This document shows, piece by piece, positions 31,680 through 43,956 of a stretch of DNA of 64,000 nt. This DNA is from Saccharina japonica (Eukaryota; Sar; Phaeophyceae; Laminariales; Laminariaceae), in NCBI GenBank assembly GCA_008828725.1, contig MEHQ01001318.1, forward strand, positions 28,427-92,426. The letters run 5' to 3'. A program made the position numbers and the translations under genes. Position 1 is the first letter of the stretch, and every line of letters starts with the position of its first letter. The notes beneath the pieces were generated by a model. It did not search any database. It was not told where the DNA came from and was given only the letters and a program-made list of their open reading frames with translations.

Positions 31680-33180
31680 GGGCATTTTCATTTCTAGCGA
31701 TCGGTTTTGGTGCAACTAATGACCGATATATGGGTAGGATACCCATCATCTCAAGTATATACGACAAAACTACTGTAACATTACAGTGGCAAGTATTATG
31801 TTATACCTGATACACGTTCAGCTACTCCTATATACTGTACCACGTGTTACCAGGTATATACGTACATTCCACACCCTGTCTGTGCTTTCGGCGCTCCCGT
31901 TATTTTCTCAAGACATACTGAGGTTACTAGTTTCGTGTTTTTTTCTTCTTTTCAAGTTTTCTCGCGGTGAAGTCAACCTCTCTGTCCGCTTCTTCTTGAT
32001 CCTGTTCGCCTTCCCTTACCGCGCCGGGGGTCGGCCTCGACTGCACCCACTCGCGCCGTTTCCTGGCAGGGCGAACTGCTCTGTGGATTCCAGACCCTAT
32101 CTCCGGTAACTGGTACGCCTCTCAATTGTCACCGTTGTGATAAGGCGTAAGACTGGGCGAGACACAGAGTATCCCCCTTGGAGGTTTGTCTATTAAGCAC
32201 CCTTGGTGTTACTCACTTTCACGTGTGTGTGTGTTCTTCACACTACACCTTCCTTTCTACCAGTCGACATCCCGTAGAATCGAACGTATAGAAGAGAAGG
32301 AGCTTTTATTATTCCCCAGCAGAGCCGTGATGACATCAGCTGGCCCGGAAGGGGGGTATCAGGCCCCTTTCGATCTTATAATTATCCCGAATACGAATGC
32401 CACCCAAGAAATACGAAAACACGGACCAAAATTACCTAATTAATGAGGTAATTACCGACCTTCCTAGCCCATACCATCACACCGTGAAGACCCTGCGACA
32501 TGGGATCTCAGGTTTCAGGCCGTTGTGTAGCATAACATGAAAAAACAGTAACAACACCACTACTCGTACGAGGGGTGGGTTTTGCTGCTGGCCGGTTTTC
32601 TCCAAAAGAAGACGGGCACACAAAAACGAAACTGGCGGTATTGGGGTAACGCCTCCTTGACAGTTTTCCACACAGACACATCGCTCGGCGATACTTTTGT
32701 TGTTGAGGCTGAAGACAGAGTTATTAGTCTTTATATATTTGTTTTTTTGTCGTAGAAGAGAGAGGAAATCGGATCGGTTCTCCTCGGAATGAGTCGGACT
32801 ACAGTACTGTAAACTCGGATACTGTAGATACCCAAACCAATTTCCCGGCTCTCAAGAGGGTGGCGGTTGAACGATTATCGGAAATGATCGTTTTTCAATC
32901 GTCCTGTCAGAAACAAACGTGGCAGTTAAATGGCTGCGGGTTCTGTTTTTTATCAAGTTTTCCGATTTGTTAATACGAACCCTGAATTGAGGTCGATCTA
33001 CAGTATATACTTCTTCGGGATGGGCCGGGGCTGCCGCGTGAGCACCGGAGCCCGACCTGGAAAAGGACGGCTGAGGTGGGATAGAAGCCCCCACTGCCAT
33101 CACGACGGAGTCGCCGGCGCGGAACAAGACGCCGTCGCTGGGAGCTTGCTTTCGTTCGAGATCGCCGAGCTACGCACGCA
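31680..33180. other. No supported gene
   Basis: Divergent interval between genes B and C. Short frames only. One plus-strand frame (31786-32109) is hydrophobic and T-rich, as expected from pyrimidine-rich DNA. Confidence 0.45.
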
Positions 33181-33186
33181 GGAAAT

Positions 33187-33329
33187 GTCCAAGGAATACG
33201 CACCGCGCACGGGAAGTGATATTATTAAAGACCCCACCCGCATTGGACAGGCCCGAAACGTCCAAGGAATACGAACCGCGCACGGAAAATGACATTATTA
33301 AATACCCCACCCGCAGTGGACAGACCGGA
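33187..33329 (+). repeat. Tandem duplication, 73 bp period
   Basis: Two adjacent copies of a unit that begins GTCCAAGGAATACG and contains ACCCCACCCGCA and TGGACAG, with several differences between copies. Confidence 0.8.
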
Positions 33330-35300
33330 ACTCAAAGTATGTCCATGTAAAAATATGTAGACCTACTCTCGAGCAGTGACAGACGCAATCGATCAATGGG
33401 TTCAAGCCGCACTCGGGAGCTCGGAGCGCCCACCCAGAGGGCAGTCTGACACGCAGAGACTGTCACACACCCCGCACCGATCATGCTGATACTTGTCCGA
33501 GGTCGATGATACACACTGTGTTAGCCGGCCGAAGCACGCAAATACTGTCGCGATGCTGCTGCTCTAGCCGAAGCACGCTGCCTTTGAGAGCCAAGCCGAA
33601 AGAGGAGAGCATCCCGCACAGTGGGCCAGTGAAGTTTGTTAACCGGTGTTACGCTTCACAAAACTACTTCATCTGTTCAAGAATAGCTGACTCCAGTGAC
33701 TTTGTGCGTCTGGGAAGTAGAAAGCGAGACGAAGTGTCGATTTTGCTGTCATACTTAGAATAGTGTGGCGTCTCGGATGTGCCGTCCAGGAGCGTTTCCT
33801 ATTGAATCGGCCCGCTAGCCAACCCCCTCCCCACAAGCTGATTCCTCAATGTATTTCACCATTTCTGTCAAGATGTTTTTCTTCTCATGTTGTGTTTGAT
33901 CTCATGTGCAGCACTTTGGTATGCCGACAAAAACCAAGCAAAAAACTCAATCTCCGTCATCAGGGCCAGGGAACATGAAAATTCGTAATTTGGTAAAAAT
34001 TGAAACACAATTCTCGAAACAGACTGTTTTGTTTGGGTCCCCCATCAGGGAGTTACGTACGTATCGTGTTCTCAAAATTGAAAAACGCAAACGGGTGAAC
34101 GAACATGGGTGGGCAACCAACGACGCGAGCGACGACGGCATACGCTCTACCCAGACTGCCGCCGCTATCGGTTGTCTTGTTTTCTGCCAGCACCGGCGAG
34201 GAGCTTATCGCTCGTCTTGCTGTATGTGGGGTCGGCTGACGCAACCCTAAAGCCCCATGCGGGGAGCAGCGGCGGCGATGCAGCTATCGAAGTTATGATA
34301 TAACTCGTGGTGTGGTGGTTGCTTGGAGTTGCTCGCGCGCCTTTGGAAAAGGTGCAGCGCGACGCTAACGTGGGTGCGCAGCGGTTCTGGCTTATTTGTA
34401 GGCACCGCAGGCGGTCTAGGCTGTGCTCAAAAACTCTGTCGGCGGCCGGGCTGGGGTGGGCAGTTTCTCGCCTCTGAAGAAGGTGACCGCACACCACAAA
34501 TGTTTTGTGTCCTCCTTCGGTCACGTGGGACATGGCAGTTCACGTGGACAAAATCCCAATTTCAACGGCTTTCGATGTGTGCAGGACTGGTCGGCACAAC
34601 ACTTTGTGCAGGACGTGTGTGGTCAATTTCGAACTTGTACGTCGGCCCAGACCAACCTGCCCCCAGCCATAGCCATAACCCCAACATAAGCCCCCAACAC
34701 TTCGGGGGGGAGGGGGGGGGGTCGAGATCGGCAGGGGTAGTCACGCGACTCCGCCGTTTGTTTTGGCTTATTTTCTAAAAAACAGCTCCGGGCGACCGAG
34801 AGATGAACGATCGGCCTCGTTTCGTGCCGACTAGTCCTGCACATAGGGCGAATCTAATTGTCGGCACTGCGTATTGCGCCGAAATACGTATATCAGGACC
34901 CCAAATAGTTGATACACAAATCGATATACGCCGGAACAACTTGACGCCACACCACAGAGAGTGCGTATGACCTACTGGTGCGTAACAGGTATCATAGTTC
35001 ATGAAAACTATGATGGTTCCGTCTGGTTGAAGTTGAGGGTTGACCCCGCGAGCCAGCCGTTCTTGCCCCCCACGGATATTGAACCGAAGCAGGTAGATCC
35101 ACGTACGGCCGTATACGGTAATGATAAGTCCCAAACACCCCACCGTTCAGAGGGGGGGGGGAATCGATCGATCTTTGACCTGGTGTTTCTCTCAAGTACT
35201 TGTATATCGTTATTTTCTTTCTTTTATAAATATTCCCCTTTTTAACTATATGCCCGTGTTCACACAATTAGTTTTCGAACGTTTGTTCGTTTTGTGCTCA
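33330..35300. other. No supported gene; contains a TIR-bounded segment
   Basis: Frames up to 151 codons on both strands at 34.1-34.8 kb overlap each other and show no conservation in the window. A G-run (34707-34730) lies inside the inverted-repeat-bounded segment 34578-34843. Confidence 0.4.
34578..34843. mobile_element. Possible MITE with 20 bp inverted ends
   Basis: The left end TGTGCAGGACTGGTCGGCAC pairs with the right end GTGCCGACTAGTCCTGCACA, with one mismatch. The 266 bp interval has no clear target duplication and no second copy in the window. Confidence 0.45.
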
Positions 35301-35317
35301 CGTAGCACAATGGCGCC

Positions 35318-36095
35318 GCTAAGACCGTTCGTCAATGGAAACGCGATGTTTCAAAGTTAGTTTACAAACTATTGCTTTCATCATACAGCTGGAGATATTC
35401 TCGTACCGCCGCTGGGAGAAAAAACGGCGGGAAATGCTCGTTTCTTATTATTTTCACGCGGTTGCACGCGGCGCAATTTGTTATGTTCTCGTTGTAAAAT
35501 AATACCCTGATTACAAATCAAATCCTGCGACAATAGACCGCCAATCTCGACGTAGCATCAATCCATCGCCAACCCACTTCGTGTCGAGCAAGGCCAATGG
35601 ATGCAGATGTCAGTTTCGAAGATAGCAGGTGGATTCGTGGTCTACGGGGCGAGAGGTTGCCGGCGGTGTTGTCCTAAACTCTTCTCCCAAATGTGGAAAA
35701 AAACGATGTGTTTTACCGTCCGAGAGGGATCGAGAAAAGTTGTCGTTTGTTTTCTACTGTGTAAGTACACACCAGCTAAAGTTTGTTTTATCATACGCCT
35801 CGCCAGCGCCCGCCACATATCACCCGCCATTGTGGGAACACGGTGACCCTAAGGTCGGTCGGAGCCCCTAACGAGCGCGCCCCGTTCAGCGTTCATGTCG
35901 CAGTGGTTCGTTTAGTTGATCGATGTGTCTTTCGATGACTCGGAAGCTCGCCGGTTCGAACTAAACATTTCGCTGAGTTTTTCTCAAAACCGATCTTTGC
36001 CCCATACATTTGCCCAGAAATTATTGTTTTGGTTCTGGTTTTCAAAGTTTGGACTCTGTTTTGTAAAGACTCGTGCTCATATATAGCGAGCGGTA
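35318..36095 (+). repeat. Dispersed repeat R1, copy 2
   Basis: Partner of 25452-26215; same order of shared blocks and same strand. Lies in the interval between genes B and C. Confidence 0.65.
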
Positions 36096-36377
36096 CTGCT
36101 GTAGTAGCATTTACGACGGCTATCTCTGGAATTCAACCTTTCTACCCAAAAAACGCGTTCCCATTGTCATCGGTCTAAAACCTTCGATATTTGGCACGAT
36201 AAGATAATGGCACGGTTAAGATAGGCCAAATCGGCTGGACCCCTGCCTACGCTAAAGCTGTGTACATTTCCGACCGTGGATAAGATAGAACGGTAGATAA
36301 GAGAGGTGTTTTCGGCCTGTAAGTACCACACCTCTCTTGAGTCGGAGTACCCATTGCAAATACATCTTGACCATTTT

Positions 36378-36440
36378 ATGGGCATGCGCTGGGCGTAGCC
36401 CGCGGCAGGCGTCGGCCTTCGGCGGCGAAGCCCCCTTGTA
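36378..36440 (-). repeat. GC-rich repeat R7 fragment
   Basis: Inverted piece of the GGGGGCTTCGCCG...GGC...GGGCTACGC block found at 13943-14012 and 15289-15360; a shorter piece is at 8362-8400. Confidence 0.55.
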
Positions 36441-36639
36441 CAACATTTGCGTCTAATAGTTTGCTTCCTTTGGGGCTGATGTTATGCTTCGTTTGTCTGA
36501 ATATAGTTGACCGTATCATCGTGAATTTCGTCTGCCTAGGAATACATCAATATGCTGTGAAACGTGTACCAGGTACCTGGTACTTCTATCTAAGGACATA
36601 ACATGCAGCAGCAGCAGCAGCAGTCAGTCGTGCGTGCGT

Positions 36640-37919
36640 ACGGACGACGGTGAGCACTCGGAAAGGCTTGACGTCACCCAAGGGCCGCGGCAAGGACGCG
36701 CTCTTTGCCGCTGCGATACACGCCGTGCTGGTACGCTTCAGTGAAGACCCATACATTTTGAGGGACTTGATTCACCTCGGAGGAAGATCTCGGGGAGGGC
36801 GGGGTGGAGAATGACCCATTATAATGTGTACGGAGGGTAGTATGGGGTATGCTGTACGCGGGCGATGCAGACAATATGTCGAAATCGGCGGAAGGCCTCA
36901 CGATGATGATTACCGCCATAGTAACGTTTTCGAAGTAGCAAGCCTCACCGTGTCCGAAAAAAAAAGAACGGAGATCATACTGCTTCAGACACCGAACCAA
37001 GCGCTCCGAACCCCACCGCTCGTCATCGAAGCAGCTAGCCAGAGGTATCGACAGACGATGTGGTTTTGTACCCTGTGGGCGGTCTTGTCGACGCAAACGC
37101 CAAAATTATTCCAGAGATCAAACGGCGGACCCGACTCGCACGCGGGCATGCTACAATCGGTTCAAGCGAGAGCTGTACGATATGGAGCTGCGCTGCCTCG
37201 TTCACTTTGGAAGGGCATATGCTAAAGGCCTAGCCAGGTGATGGAGATCCTGCTGTGCGAGTTCACTTTGGAAGGGCGTATGCTAAAGGCCTAGCCAGGT
37301 GATGGAGATCCTGCTGTGCGAGTAGTATGTAGCGTGGACTCTCGGCCAGGAGCGCTTCGCTGAGCTCCGAACCACACCACAACCTCCTCCTACCGTTCAT
37401 TGGCTCCTGGCGCCGACGACGCACCGACCACCTCATGCCGTACGCCAAGGCCCTCAAGGAAGCACACAATGCGGGCGCGTTGAGACGACGGGCCGCAAAC
37501 GATGCCTCTTCCTCTTTGTGGGGGCCGTACAGCGGACGACCAATGAGCGGCTGATGGGGAGAATCCGGGGCCAGGGCGGCCATAAAAGGATTGGGTCCAA
37601 TTTCTAGCAGGCGATCTCAGGACTTTTCAAGCCACCGAGGGGTCCACGGGAAGCCCCCCTTTGCTGTTTGGGTATATGCGCTGTTATGGCCGAGGGCGGC
37701 TAAGAAGAGTGGGAAGTGGAATCGGGGGGTCGTCGAACCGGCGGAATATTTCAGGGGCGACGCGTACAGAGGAGAGGAGCTGGCTGCGCCACGCAGCTGA
37801 GGATGCCAAGAGGCGGCGACACAGGGAGGGAGGGGGGGGGGGGCAGCCGTACTGACACAGCTTTCGACGAATGCAGAAACAAAACAGTAGATCGTGTGGC
37901 AAGGTACCGGTTCGACTAA
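36640..37919 (+). pseudogene. Degenerate LINE reverse-transcriptase copy
   Basis: Broken plus-strand frames follow the order of the 51.6 kb element. LVRFSED parallels IVRFSED, ASLTVSEKKRTEIILL parallels [29 protein letters not shown] parallels [16 protein letters not shown] later LRRRAANDASS-type stretch and a final DRVARYRFD match the end DRVARYVPD. The YADD region is destroyed. A 61 bp tandem duplication (37200-37321) lies inside. Ending at the same C-terminal motif suggests that the 3' end of the original element is retained. Confidence 0.65.
37200..37321 (+). repeat. 61 bp tandem duplication
   Basis: Two adjacent 61 bp units differing at a single base (CATATG versus CGTATG). A recent event within the dead LINE. 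Confidence 0.9.
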
Positions 37920-38712
37920 TAAGTGGAATGTGTTGGTTACTACTGTACTGTCTGTATAGCCCTGAGTACATTCTAGTAGTGTTGTTTGTTTTTGTTTAGT
38001 GGCTAACCGGGAGGGGCGCGACAGCGGCAGTACTTACCCGTTGTACTGCTAATGACCAGAGCAGGAAGTAGATGGCAGGTGGTGTGGCAAAGTCCCCGGA
38101 TCGGCTTTGTTGTAGCAGAGACGGGAACCCATGTTATTATCCATGTTACTATTACCGCCTTGAGTGCGTTTCATTTATCAATTCTTGCTTTTGCCTTGTT
38201 GTCCCCCATGCTTCCTTGTTTTTCGTCCACGCCGTCCTATTATGCTGGTATATTTCTCTACTCTTGCAGGGGCGCCCAGAAAAAAGAGAAAACGACACAC
38301 CACAACCCCAGAGGTCGGAATAAAAAACCGTTGCAACCGTTGTGATCACATGATGAAATAAGAAAATGGTGAAAAACGTTATCCTTATTTTCATTTTTTT
38401 CACTTGGTTTTAGTAACCCCCCCCCCCCCCCCCCTAACGAACAAAAAATTATGTGAGATGTCGGGAAAAAAAAAATCGACCACCCTCGACTCTTGTGTTG
38501 CTTCGTCCTTGCAGCAGCTATCTGTTCCTATTCAGCACGTACCACTCTGGACTGCAATATAAGGACTGCTGTCGGAAACCAAGAGGTCCTTATATTTACG
38601 CCCGGAGTGGTACCAAGCATGTTCTTCTTGCAGCCTTTCTGACCTTGCGTCATTTATTTGTGTCATGTCGCCTTTCAGGTTTTGTTTTACTTTTTGTTTT
38701 ATCGACAGAGTT

Positions 38713-38866
38713 AAATAAAATTATTATAAATACGTCAGCTGTGAGTTCAACCGATTGAATAGTAGATACTCAACTTTGCGAGCTGCGTAGAATTTTTGTT
38801 CTATGTGTTATTTGTGGTATTGGTGTAGGTTTCGTGGTGTACTAGGAGCCTGGTAGTCACTACTCG
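38713..38866 (-). repeat. Dispersed repeat R2, copy 2 (inverted)
   Basis: Reverse complement of 61250-61400, including the outer text CAGGCTCCTAGTACA and CACCTACACCAA.ACCACAAATAAC, and of the inner part at 31545-31670. Confidence 0.7.
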
Positions 38867-39339
38867 ATTTTATAATAAGCCGTTCGCGCAGTTTTTATTT
38901 TCGTGTCTGCGGGTAGTTTTGCTGCGTTGTCGTACCCGGACGGTGCTGTGCGTTGACAGTTCACTTGCTCTTATTATTACCTTTGATTCCTTTGCGATTT
39001 TTTTTGTTTGTTTTCTCTGTCTCGCAGTACTTGTAACGTACAAGTAAGTCTGTGGCACATGTTTTTTATCCCTCTAGACACAAGCTCTAGGATAAATATT
39101 CAGAACAGACACTGGGTGTACTGGTGTAGGCTTGACCACGACGAGTAGTTGGGTAGAACGTGAAGAAAATACCCACCCTCAGTAGTATCCTCTCTGGAAG
39201 GAAACACATGTAGGGCCATTTTAGGTATTTGTTTTCAACGACAAACAGTCCTTATATTTTCGTCCAGAGCTGATACCAGACCGTATGATACCGAGGTTTC
39301 GTTCATAACAGCGGCGATGATCGGTTCACCTGGTGTAGC

Positions 39340-39485
39340 CCCACGCTCGATTCGAACCCTAACGATTCGCGCAAAGCAAGCGCCACCTCTCGTCAAGGGA
39401 CGCTCTCGACAATATTCCCGTGTCGACGTCGATCTGCCTCTGAGCGCACCACACAATCGGATGCACCAACTCAGCTATGCATGTG
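39340..39485 (-). other. tRNA-derived SINE-like element, copy 1
   Basis: On the minus strand TAGCTGAGTTGG fits the pol III A box consensus (TRGCNNAGYNGG). About 110 bp later GGTTCGAATCG fits the B box except the last base. The segment between them matches 40318-40448 (GTGGTG.GC, CAGATCGAC, GAGAGGTGGCGCT). The box spacing is too long for a plain tRNA, so a SINE or a decayed intron-containing tRNA is likelier. Confidence 0.4.
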
Positions 39486-40317
39486 ATGTACCTGGTACTT
39501 GCTTTCGTAGACCAGGTTAGGTACATAACACCGATGCCTGGCAAATCGTATGCTATGATACATGTGTGTGTAGCGTCGTACACATACGTAACTGAAACAT
39601 AATGGATCCACGACTACCACTTCTTCAGTAAACCACACCACTAGTACCGTGCCGCCGCCACCACCACCACCACCTCTTCCCTCTCACCTGTTGTTTTCAG
39701 CTGGCTCAGCTGCGAGAAGCTATCGCCCCTTGAAGGCGAATCCTGGACCAGCGTCACACCCGCCGGCAGGACGGAACAAGAGCGTAGAGAGTGCTTGTAC
39801 GCTGTGGGGAGTTTTTGGTTGTGCCGCCTGTTTTATTACGTGTGGTTCAACTCCTGGATGACTTGCCGTTATCGTCCGTTACTTTCCCCGACCACGAGTA
39901 AATAATCGTACCAGGTACCACATACTACACGTGTTACAAAATACCGAAACACGCGTTCGGCACGCAGCAGATCAAACAACCGAACAATCTTCTTCCAGCT
40001 GGCGGGGGGAACGCTGGTGGGCCGGAATAGGCGCTCAAGGAGCGATATTACCTCCGCACAGCGCAGCAGCTGACTGTGGCCAACAACAGCAGGTGTGGGC
40101 AGAGGTGGTGATGTACTACCTCGTACTACTGTAGTTGGGAGGTTACAGGTTCGGTGTGCGTCGGGCATGCCTCTCTCAGTTTTAGCTTGTGGACCAAATT
40201 TATTTGTTGGCTTTACTCTGGTTTACTTGCAAAGCTTGCACTGCACTGCTCTGTGTATAACCGTAGTGCTTGTAGCGTATACCGTACATGTGATATCAGT
40301 ACGAGCAGTGTCAGTTT

Positions 40318-40460
40318 GCGCATCTGGTTGTGGTGTGCCCGGAAACAGATCGACACGGTCGGTCGCGGAAATACGGAGTGCGTCCATTGACGAGGTTGAC
40401 GAGAGGTGGCGCTCGATGTGCGCGACTCGGTATATAGGGTTCGAATCGTATAGTGGGGTT
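40318..40460 (+). other. tRNA-derived SINE-like element, copy 2
   Basis: Plus-strand relative of 39340-39485. It keeps GTTGTGGTGTGC, CAGATCGACACGG, GAGAGGTGGCGCT and the B-box-like GGGTTCGAATCG; the A box is not recognisable. Confidence 0.35.
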
Positions 40461-40859
40461 ATTTTGGGGGTCGATGTCGCCGGCATCGTGAAATAAACCT
40501 CGTACTCGTACAAATACAGCAAAAATGTAAGTAAGTGTGTGTGCACCTTTGTTTCTATTCATGGACATTCAACAAACACCCACAGGTCTGTGCGGATTCT
40601 TCATCCTAGAGCTGAGAGAGATCACAACTGCTGCTGCTGTACAGTACAAGCTCTGTGGCCATAGACTACAGTACGAGGCATAATAAACAACGTCGCTAAA
40701 TTCAGCCGCGAGGAGAAAACGACAACGCACTACTGTACTACGTACGTATAGCCTGCAAGTGGTGCTGGATACGAAAATCAGATGCGACCACAGCAGTACA
40801 TACAAGTCCACAGCATGTCTAGAAGGAGATATCATATGTACAGTAGTAGAGCCAACGAA

Positions 40860-42120
40860 GGAATTAATACTCGTACTCGTACTCGTAAAATGTACAAGTA
40901 GTACGTTTCGTCGTAAAGATTTTTAATTTCATGTTGACAACAGCAGTGCGGGACGCGGGGTGCGGGTAAACCTGCAACCTGGAACCTGCAACCTGCAACA
41001 ACTTTTCGGTCTCGTGATTCGTCGTGTGTGTGGTGTTTTTGCGTGGTGTTTTGACTGCTGTAGTAGTACCGGTAGGTCGCAAAGTAGATTTTCTAACTAC
41101 TGCTGTACGTATCGACGAAGTTTTTTTTCACGCTCACAAGTTAGTTGTTGTGTGGTTCTACAGTAAATATACTACAAGGTGAAAGCTCTACGACGACACT
41201 ACGACGTACTCGTATCAAACTCAGCGGGACCGCAGAAGGTGAAGCTCGTACAGCAAATAAGTTGGGGTACAGCTATTGGGTACAGCTGTAGTATATAGTC
41301 CCACCTAACAAGAAACAGGAAATCTGATCCAGACTGGATTTCTTATTTGAGAATGGGCGCGTTCAACGCTCATTTCAGTATAACGACTCCATAATTTATT
41401 ATTTTCCGGCAAATCTCAGCCTACCTTTCGTATTGCTTGTTCTCTTATTGGGTGGGTGCCCTGTACGTACTGTACCGCTCTACGTACGGTTGTAGCAGTG
41501 TAGGCCCACGAACAATTAATAACTGATAATAACATATGGCTCACTTTTTGGAGTACACTACTACTGTACGTATCATATGAAAGTTTGATTAATAAATAAA
41601 TGGTGCTTCAGCGGCGAGCGCTAGACTAATAATAATTGCTGTATGTAATAACCTCTCTTATCTGCTATGTCCAACAAAGTTAAAGGTTGTGCTCAAGGAC
41701 GGTGTCACAATAACAAGGTTCTAAAGCCTTGCTCACATTAGGTACTTCTCTTTGGCGAGCCCATACGGTGTTAAGAAACAAGCTAATAAGAAAGCCAGGC
41801 TGATATATATATATATAGGAATATAAGAAATTCGAGAGCCGTTACCTTGAAAATCGTGTAGAAAGCACCCTCTCTCGAATATAAAATCCAGCCTGAGTCA
41901 GCCTTCCTGTTTAGTATTAGGTGTCCTGTTATGATCCGGTTAGGGTGAGGAAGGGCTCAGAGTATCCCTTGCCAGATCAGCCTATAGAACGGGTACTCGT
42001 TGGTACTCACGTGTGATCTTTGCTTAGAGATAGAAGAAGAGCAGCTTTGTTCCTTTTCCCACGATGGAAGACTGAAAGACAGGGAGCTCGGTTTGCCTCG
42101 CTCTGGAAACTCTGGAAACT
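40860..42120. other. No supported gene
   Basis: Contains a diverged piece of the 13.9-15.5 kb repeat (about 41290-41440) and a short (AT)n. No coding evidence. Confidence 0.45.
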
Positions 42121-42134
42121 CCCTACTACTGTAG

Positions 42135-42245
42135 TTTCCATCTAAGATACGCCTTCCAAGTACTATCAATACGATTAATATACTTATTACCAGGTATTTT
42201 CCGGCGTTTCCACATCATTCCAGCAATAACATAACACTAGCCCAC
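42135..42245 (+). repeat. Dispersed repeat R3, copy 2
   Basis: Partner of 29050-29180; shares TTTCCATCTAAGATACG and the block around TTACCAGGTATTT. Confidence 0.55.
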
Positions 42246-42872
42246 TCTGATGAACCGTATATGCGGAAATATGAGAATTTCATGGAAATCTAGATTCGAC
42301 GAACTAAAAACATGAGTCGAAGATGCGGCTCCTCAAAACCCACTCCCACAACGGCAAGGTTACGAAGCCTATCATGGAACGTCAAAACACAGAAACATTG
42401 GAACCGAAAGTCATGCAGTCCTTGCACATAAACTGCCCCGCGACTCGAATATGGAGAAATTACAGTATCGTGCCACGTTGTCGATATATTCCACCTCTAC
42501 ATACTCGTACTGTAATTAAGTACCGGTCGGTAGCATACCGGTATACCGTACGTGCTCGTATTTGAAAAGCGTACCGTGGCAGTTCACGATGATGACAGAC
42601 TCCGCTGTACATATTGTGAAAAAAAGAAACCAATACCCAGGAATACCAAAGAAAGGGTTTTCAGGTTTCAGCCGATCGCCAGAAATCTACATACCACCAC
42701 CAGATCCCGATGGTCTGCATGCCAATAGGATAGTGACTGGAGCTCGATGTTACTATACGGAGAGTAAATTGTGTGTATTTTCCCGTTGGATACCAACTGC
42801 TACGTTGTAATTATTAAAAGTCAATATTATTGTTATGTGCTTCCCCATCCCCTCTCTCTGTTTGCATGGCAG

Positions 42873-43043
42873 ACACGTATATTACGTGCGTTCGTGCGCA
42901 ACGCCTGGCGAGAGAGCCCTGGCAACGTCTAGCGAGAGAGCCATGGCAGCGTCTGGCGAGAGAGCCATGGCAGCCGACACGACCGGCATTACAGCAGCCT
43001 GCACCTGCAGCGTTGATGGAGTATCCGGTGACACCGACACAAG
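42873..43043 (+). CDS. Copy C exon E2 with in-frame repeat
   Basis: Acceptor TTTGCATGGCAG, donor GTATTA, phase 2 at both ends. It starts HVYYVRSC, passes through three near-identical 8-residue repeats of the type SGERAMAA, then TTGITAACTCSVDGVSGD and DTR. Copy B has the same flanks with a single unit, so the repeat expanded in this copy without breaking the frame. The repeat is alanine/arginine-rich and probably a flexible spacer. Confidence 0.65.
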
Positions 43044-43418
43044 GTATTATATGTATACTATAGTTCTAGACGACGCCATTGCCACATATTTTCAGCAGTT
43101 CACGAGCAAGAATAGTGATCGATTTGTTCGTGTGGGGTTCAAGCTTCGACTTTTCACAGACAAAGGCTCCTACAAGTCAAGCTGGGACGTAAAGTGATGA
43201 AAAAAGACGAAGTGGCTTCAAGTTGGTTTACTTTCTGGGAAACACAGGAGGGTCGATTTCCTCTGCTGCCGGATCAAAATATGTTAAAATTACCCAACAC
43301 TTACGCTCCTACCAGAAACCCAGGGAGGGGGAACTTTGGTCGTTCACGAGATTGGAGCTATCGAACCAATGGGGGAGGATGTTGGGGAAAGTAACAGGTC
43401 TACATGAGGCATGCTTAG

Positions 43419-43499
43419 CGGTTGCTGTCCTGTGTCAAATATCATCGAATTGTGCGACAACTATTTCGAAAACAGAACGTGCACTGTGGTCGACGGCGT
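43419..43499 (+). CDS. Copy C cassette exon E3
   Basis: An 81 nt segment with acceptor GCTTAG and donor GTACGTAG, phase 2 at both ends. It encodes GCCPVSNIIELCDNYFENRT then CTVVDG, with four cysteines and an N-glycosylation sequon (NRT). Joining to E5 gives DGV|YKGY. The aligned segment of copy A is the same length but has two stops. Because the exon is phase-symmetric, E2 can also splice straight to E5. Splice sites are inferred, not tested; a competing frame is also open in copy C. Confidence 0.45.
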
Positions 43500-43771
43500 G
43501 TACGTAGCCGACTAACGAAGAAACGCTGCCCGCTGATAGCTGGAACAACAACTCGAACGCAGTTACTTTATAGCAGAAAGCCGTTGCCACTATTCCACGT
43601 TGTGGTGTAGGTTGTGCCCCAAAACGTGGGTGCGGTTCCAAAGGGTTTAAGGAGGTCCAGAGACATGTACCTGGTATAGCTCTCGCGGGCGAGACCAACC
43701 CCAAAGTTCGTTCTTCTCTGAAGACAGCCGTCTCGTGGACGGTTTTCAATCGAGTTTCCCGATGTTTTATG

Positions 43772-43856
43772 AATGTTCCGTCAATCGCGTGCTGTGACCC
43801 GATCAACGCCTCGTGGCTGAAAACCCACTGCCGGTGTAGCAAAACAAGTGAAGAAG
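43772..43856 (+). other. Copy C exon-like conserved segment (E4-like)
   Basis: Reads VPSIACCDPINASWLKTHCR then CSKTSEE before GAAG|GT. Counterparts exist in A (8734-8822) and B (27940-28035), and a faint one in D. The cysteine-rich text suggests coding, but the exit phase (1) does not fit E5, and copy B is frameshifted. It may be an alternative exon or a fossil one. Confidence 0.3.
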
Positions 43857-43956
43857 GTGCGCGTGTAGCAGAGAGGCATCGACTGAAAACACGTTGGGGA
43901 AGAGCATGCGGCTACGTACAGACACCAGGCCGTAAAACGATACGGTCCTGTATGTC

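Noticed and set aside
34323-34778. A 151-codon plus-strand frame
   Set aside because: It overlaps other frames on both strands, contains the G-run and one end of an inverted-repeat element, and shows no recognisable domain.
36674-37096. A 140-codon minus-strand frame
   Set aside because: Antisense shadow of the degenerate LINE on the plus strand.
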